In this document: positions 63,907-64,000 of the stretch, piece by piece
How positions within the stretch are numbered: the stretch's first letter is position 1
Layout: every line of letters begins with the position of its first letter
Source: Bradyrhizobium sp. 139
GTDB taxonomy: Bacteria > Pseudomonadota > Alphaproteobacteria > Rhizobiales > Xanthobacteraceae
Length of the DNA stretch: 64,000 bases
Direction of reading: 5' to 3'
NCBI RefSeq assembly: GCF_023074175.1
Contig: NZ_JADPKS010000084.1
Coordinates: 1 to 64,000 of the forward strand
Program-made: the position numbers and the translations under genes
Notes under the pieces: generated by a model
Databases searched by the model: none
Told to the model about the DNA's origin: nothing
The model's input: only the letters and a program-made list of their open reading frames with translations

Positions 63907-64000
63907 TGCAGGAATCAAAACCTCGAGCCCATCCTTGGCCTAACTCGCCCGAGACTGTCGTGCCAGTTCGGGACGATATGCACAGATCCTGCGGCGCCGC

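Noticed and set aside
1..64000. CRISPR arrays, rRNA, tRNA and intact IS elements
   Set aside because: None was seen by eye: no regularly spaced repeats, no rRNA-like sequence, no cloverleaf and no transposase domain. A tool search could still find a tRNA.

Overview
The window looks like a piece of a conjugative repABC plasmid, or a plasmid-derived integrated element, from a Rhizobiales alphaproteobacterium. Bradyrhizobium or a close relative is likely. Reasons: high GC, a repA-repB-repC block with an antisense RNA gene, a VirD2-like relaxase, a VirB/VirD4 secretion operon headed by a luxI gene, and paralogues typical of alphaproteobacterial plasmids (DUF736, ArdC, DUF1419, DUF7007, DUF1612). 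No rRNA, tRNA, CRISPR array or intact transposase gene was seen.

Layout. 0.2-3.8 kb: a CpXC-type zinc protein convergent with a large protein carrying a PD-(D/E)XK-like nuclease motif. 4.0-7.8 kb: mobilisation and a first partition locus (relaxase, MobC, a probable oriT nick site, parB, parA), with parAB bracketed by two copies of one 16-bp palindrome in opposite orientation. 8.3-13.7 kb: small accessory genes (WGR protein, TPR exported protein, DUF736, zinc ribbon). 13.8-17.7 kb: repABC with a ctRNA and two parS-like repeats. 17.7-19.5 kb: a graveyard with a broken tyrosine recombinase. 19.6-23.5 kb: a Phd/PemK-like toxin-antitoxin pair, a DUF1612 protein, a DUF2285 pseudogene and an AbiEi antitoxin beside an internally deleted AbiEii toxin. 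23.7-38.1 kb: minus-strand genes of leading-region type (DUF736, ArdC, DUF7007 operon, ParB-like protein, giant methylase-helicase, DUF1419, TOPRIM primase-like protein), many preceded by 150-330 nt GC-rich hairpin-rich leaders. 38.8-53.1 kb: luxR/luxI and virB1-virB11-virD4 plus an LPD7 gene. 53.2-64 kb: cargo and debris (truncated kinase, branched-chain amino-acid type binding protein, hemC and hemE remnants, ParB remnant, DUF3095 protein, gluconate-dehydrogenase-like pair, truncated 2Fe-2S gene, small proteins).

How it fits together. If the TATCCTG|C site at 5632-5639 is the nick site, the + strand is the transferred strand and enters from 5639 upward. The anti-defence and replication genes between about 6 and 38 kb are mostly on the minus strand, so the incoming single strand is their template. 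The T4SS genes are on the plus strand and enter late, and the relaxase gene enters last. Together with the recurring hairpin leaders, this suggests (as inference) early expression of leading-region genes from the transferred single strand. The luxI gene, with a lux-type box 66 bp upstream, directly precedes virB1, so transfer is probably under quorum control, in the manner of Ti-plasmid traI-trb but with a VirB-type apparatus.
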